Part shown: one piece after another, positions 51,445 through 51,691 of the stretch
How the letters are laid out: every line of letters begins with the position of its first letter
How positions within the stretch are numbered: the stretch's first letter is position 1
NCBI RefSeq assembly: GCF_027052235.1
Contig: NZ_JALUFF010000019.1
Coordinates: 1-51,691, forward strand
DNA: 51,691 bases
Direction of reading: 5' to 3'
From: Thermococcus sp.
Lineage (GTDB): Archaea; Methanobacteriota_B; Thermococci; Thermococcales; Thermococcaceae
The notes under the pieces: generated by a model
The model's database searches: none
What the model was told of the DNA's origin: nothing
Seen by the model: only the letters and a program-made list of their open reading frames with translations
Translations under genes and position numbers: made by a program

Positions 51445-51691
51445 ATGGTGGAGGGCGAGAAGAAGGAGAAGGTTGATGTTAAACCCGAGCTCGGCGAGAT
51501 TCAGGTAATAAGCCTTGGGGACTGCCCCATATGCGGTGGGAAGGGAACGCTCAAAGCCATGCAATACATCCACGAGATTCCCTACTTCGGCAAGGTCATG
51601 GAGAGCACGATATACTGCGAGAGGTGTGGCTACCGCAACGCCGACGTCATGATACTCGAAGACAGACCGCCGAAGCTCTACACGGTGAGGG
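51445..51691 (+). CDS. ZPR1 zinc-finger domain protein, 5' part only
   Basis: The first 82 residues are visible and the gene runs off the right edge. CPICGGKGTLKAMQYIHEIPYFGKVMES followed by CERCGYRNADV is the C-x2-C...C-x2-C zinc finger with the linking sequence of ZPR1-type proteins. The archaeal homologue's role is unclear; the eukaryotic protein is a chaperone of translation factor eEF1A. ATG 51445 follows GGTGGTCGTGAA. Confidence 0.9.
   Translation, partial: MVEGEKKEKVDVKPELGEIQVISLGDCPICGGKGTLKAMQYIHEIPYFGKVMESTIYCERCGYRNADVMILEDRPPKLYTVR

Overview
This window is chromosomal DNA from a hyperthermophilic archaeon of the order Thermococcales, most likely a Thermococcus. The reasons are a KOD/9°N-type family-B DNA polymerase carrying an intein, CGP-CTERM surface proteins (a sorting signal known from Thermococcaceae), ribosome binding sites of the GGTGAT/GGTGG type, archaeal BRE/TATA promoters, and a run of typical Thermococcales families (DUF4152, DUF373, DUF2240, UPF0147, IorA, archaeal exosome). 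GC is moderate, about 50-55% by eye. Gene density is high, with frequent stop/start overlaps.

Layout. 1-4.7 kb: end of a HicB-like gene, a class II aldolase, UPF0147, a complete polar amino acid ABC importer (binding lipoprotein, two permeases, ATPase) and a corrinoid adenosyltransferase. 4.7-5.4 kb: a gene-free block full of short perfect hairpins and flanked by an imperfect direct repeat, next to a tRNA-Val(CAC) gene. 5.5-10.9 kb: diphthine synthase, a DtxR-type regulator, an AzgA/NCS2 purine permease with a conspicuous pair of 11-bp repeats at its promoter, and a two-gene ABC importer without a neighbouring binding protein. 11-17.7 kb: P1 peptidase, endonuclease IV-like protein, coiled-coil protein, DUF373, MTH1187-type protein, AMMECR1 and an RNA m5C methyltransferase. 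17.8-23.7 kb: a nucleotidyltransferase pair, DNA polymerase B with a 162-residue mini-intein in motif C, and a HAD/TOPRIM/DUF2391 operon. 23.8-36.7 kb: an S-layer-like secreted protein, a RecJ/DHH nuclease-like protein, an AT-rich PEGA/CGP-CTERM protein, asparaginase, MFS transporter, thioesterase, nicotinamidase, AI-2E-family permease and small unknowns. 36.7-39.7 kb: IorA alone, a small membrane protein and a MazG-like protein. 46-51.7 kb: HIT protein, then the conserved proteasome/SBDS/exosome superoperon (psmA, SBDS, rrp4, rrp41, rrp42), SepF and the start of a ZPR1 zinc-finger gene.

The most unusual part is 39.7-46.0 kb, a minus-strand surface-protein operon: a very large secreted HExxH metalloprotease-like gene followed by three CGP-CTERM paralogues. 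The large gene is split one base out of frame by a run of nine G residues just after its signal peptide, which could be a phase-variable ON/OFF tract, a mutation or a sequencing error. Two intergenic gaps among the CGP-CTERM genes each hold a fossil copy of the protease's own C-terminus (core GPYTGVGYYL). This shows the locus grew by tandem duplication of a unit that starts inside the 3' end of the protease gene and so carries its own ribosome binding site.
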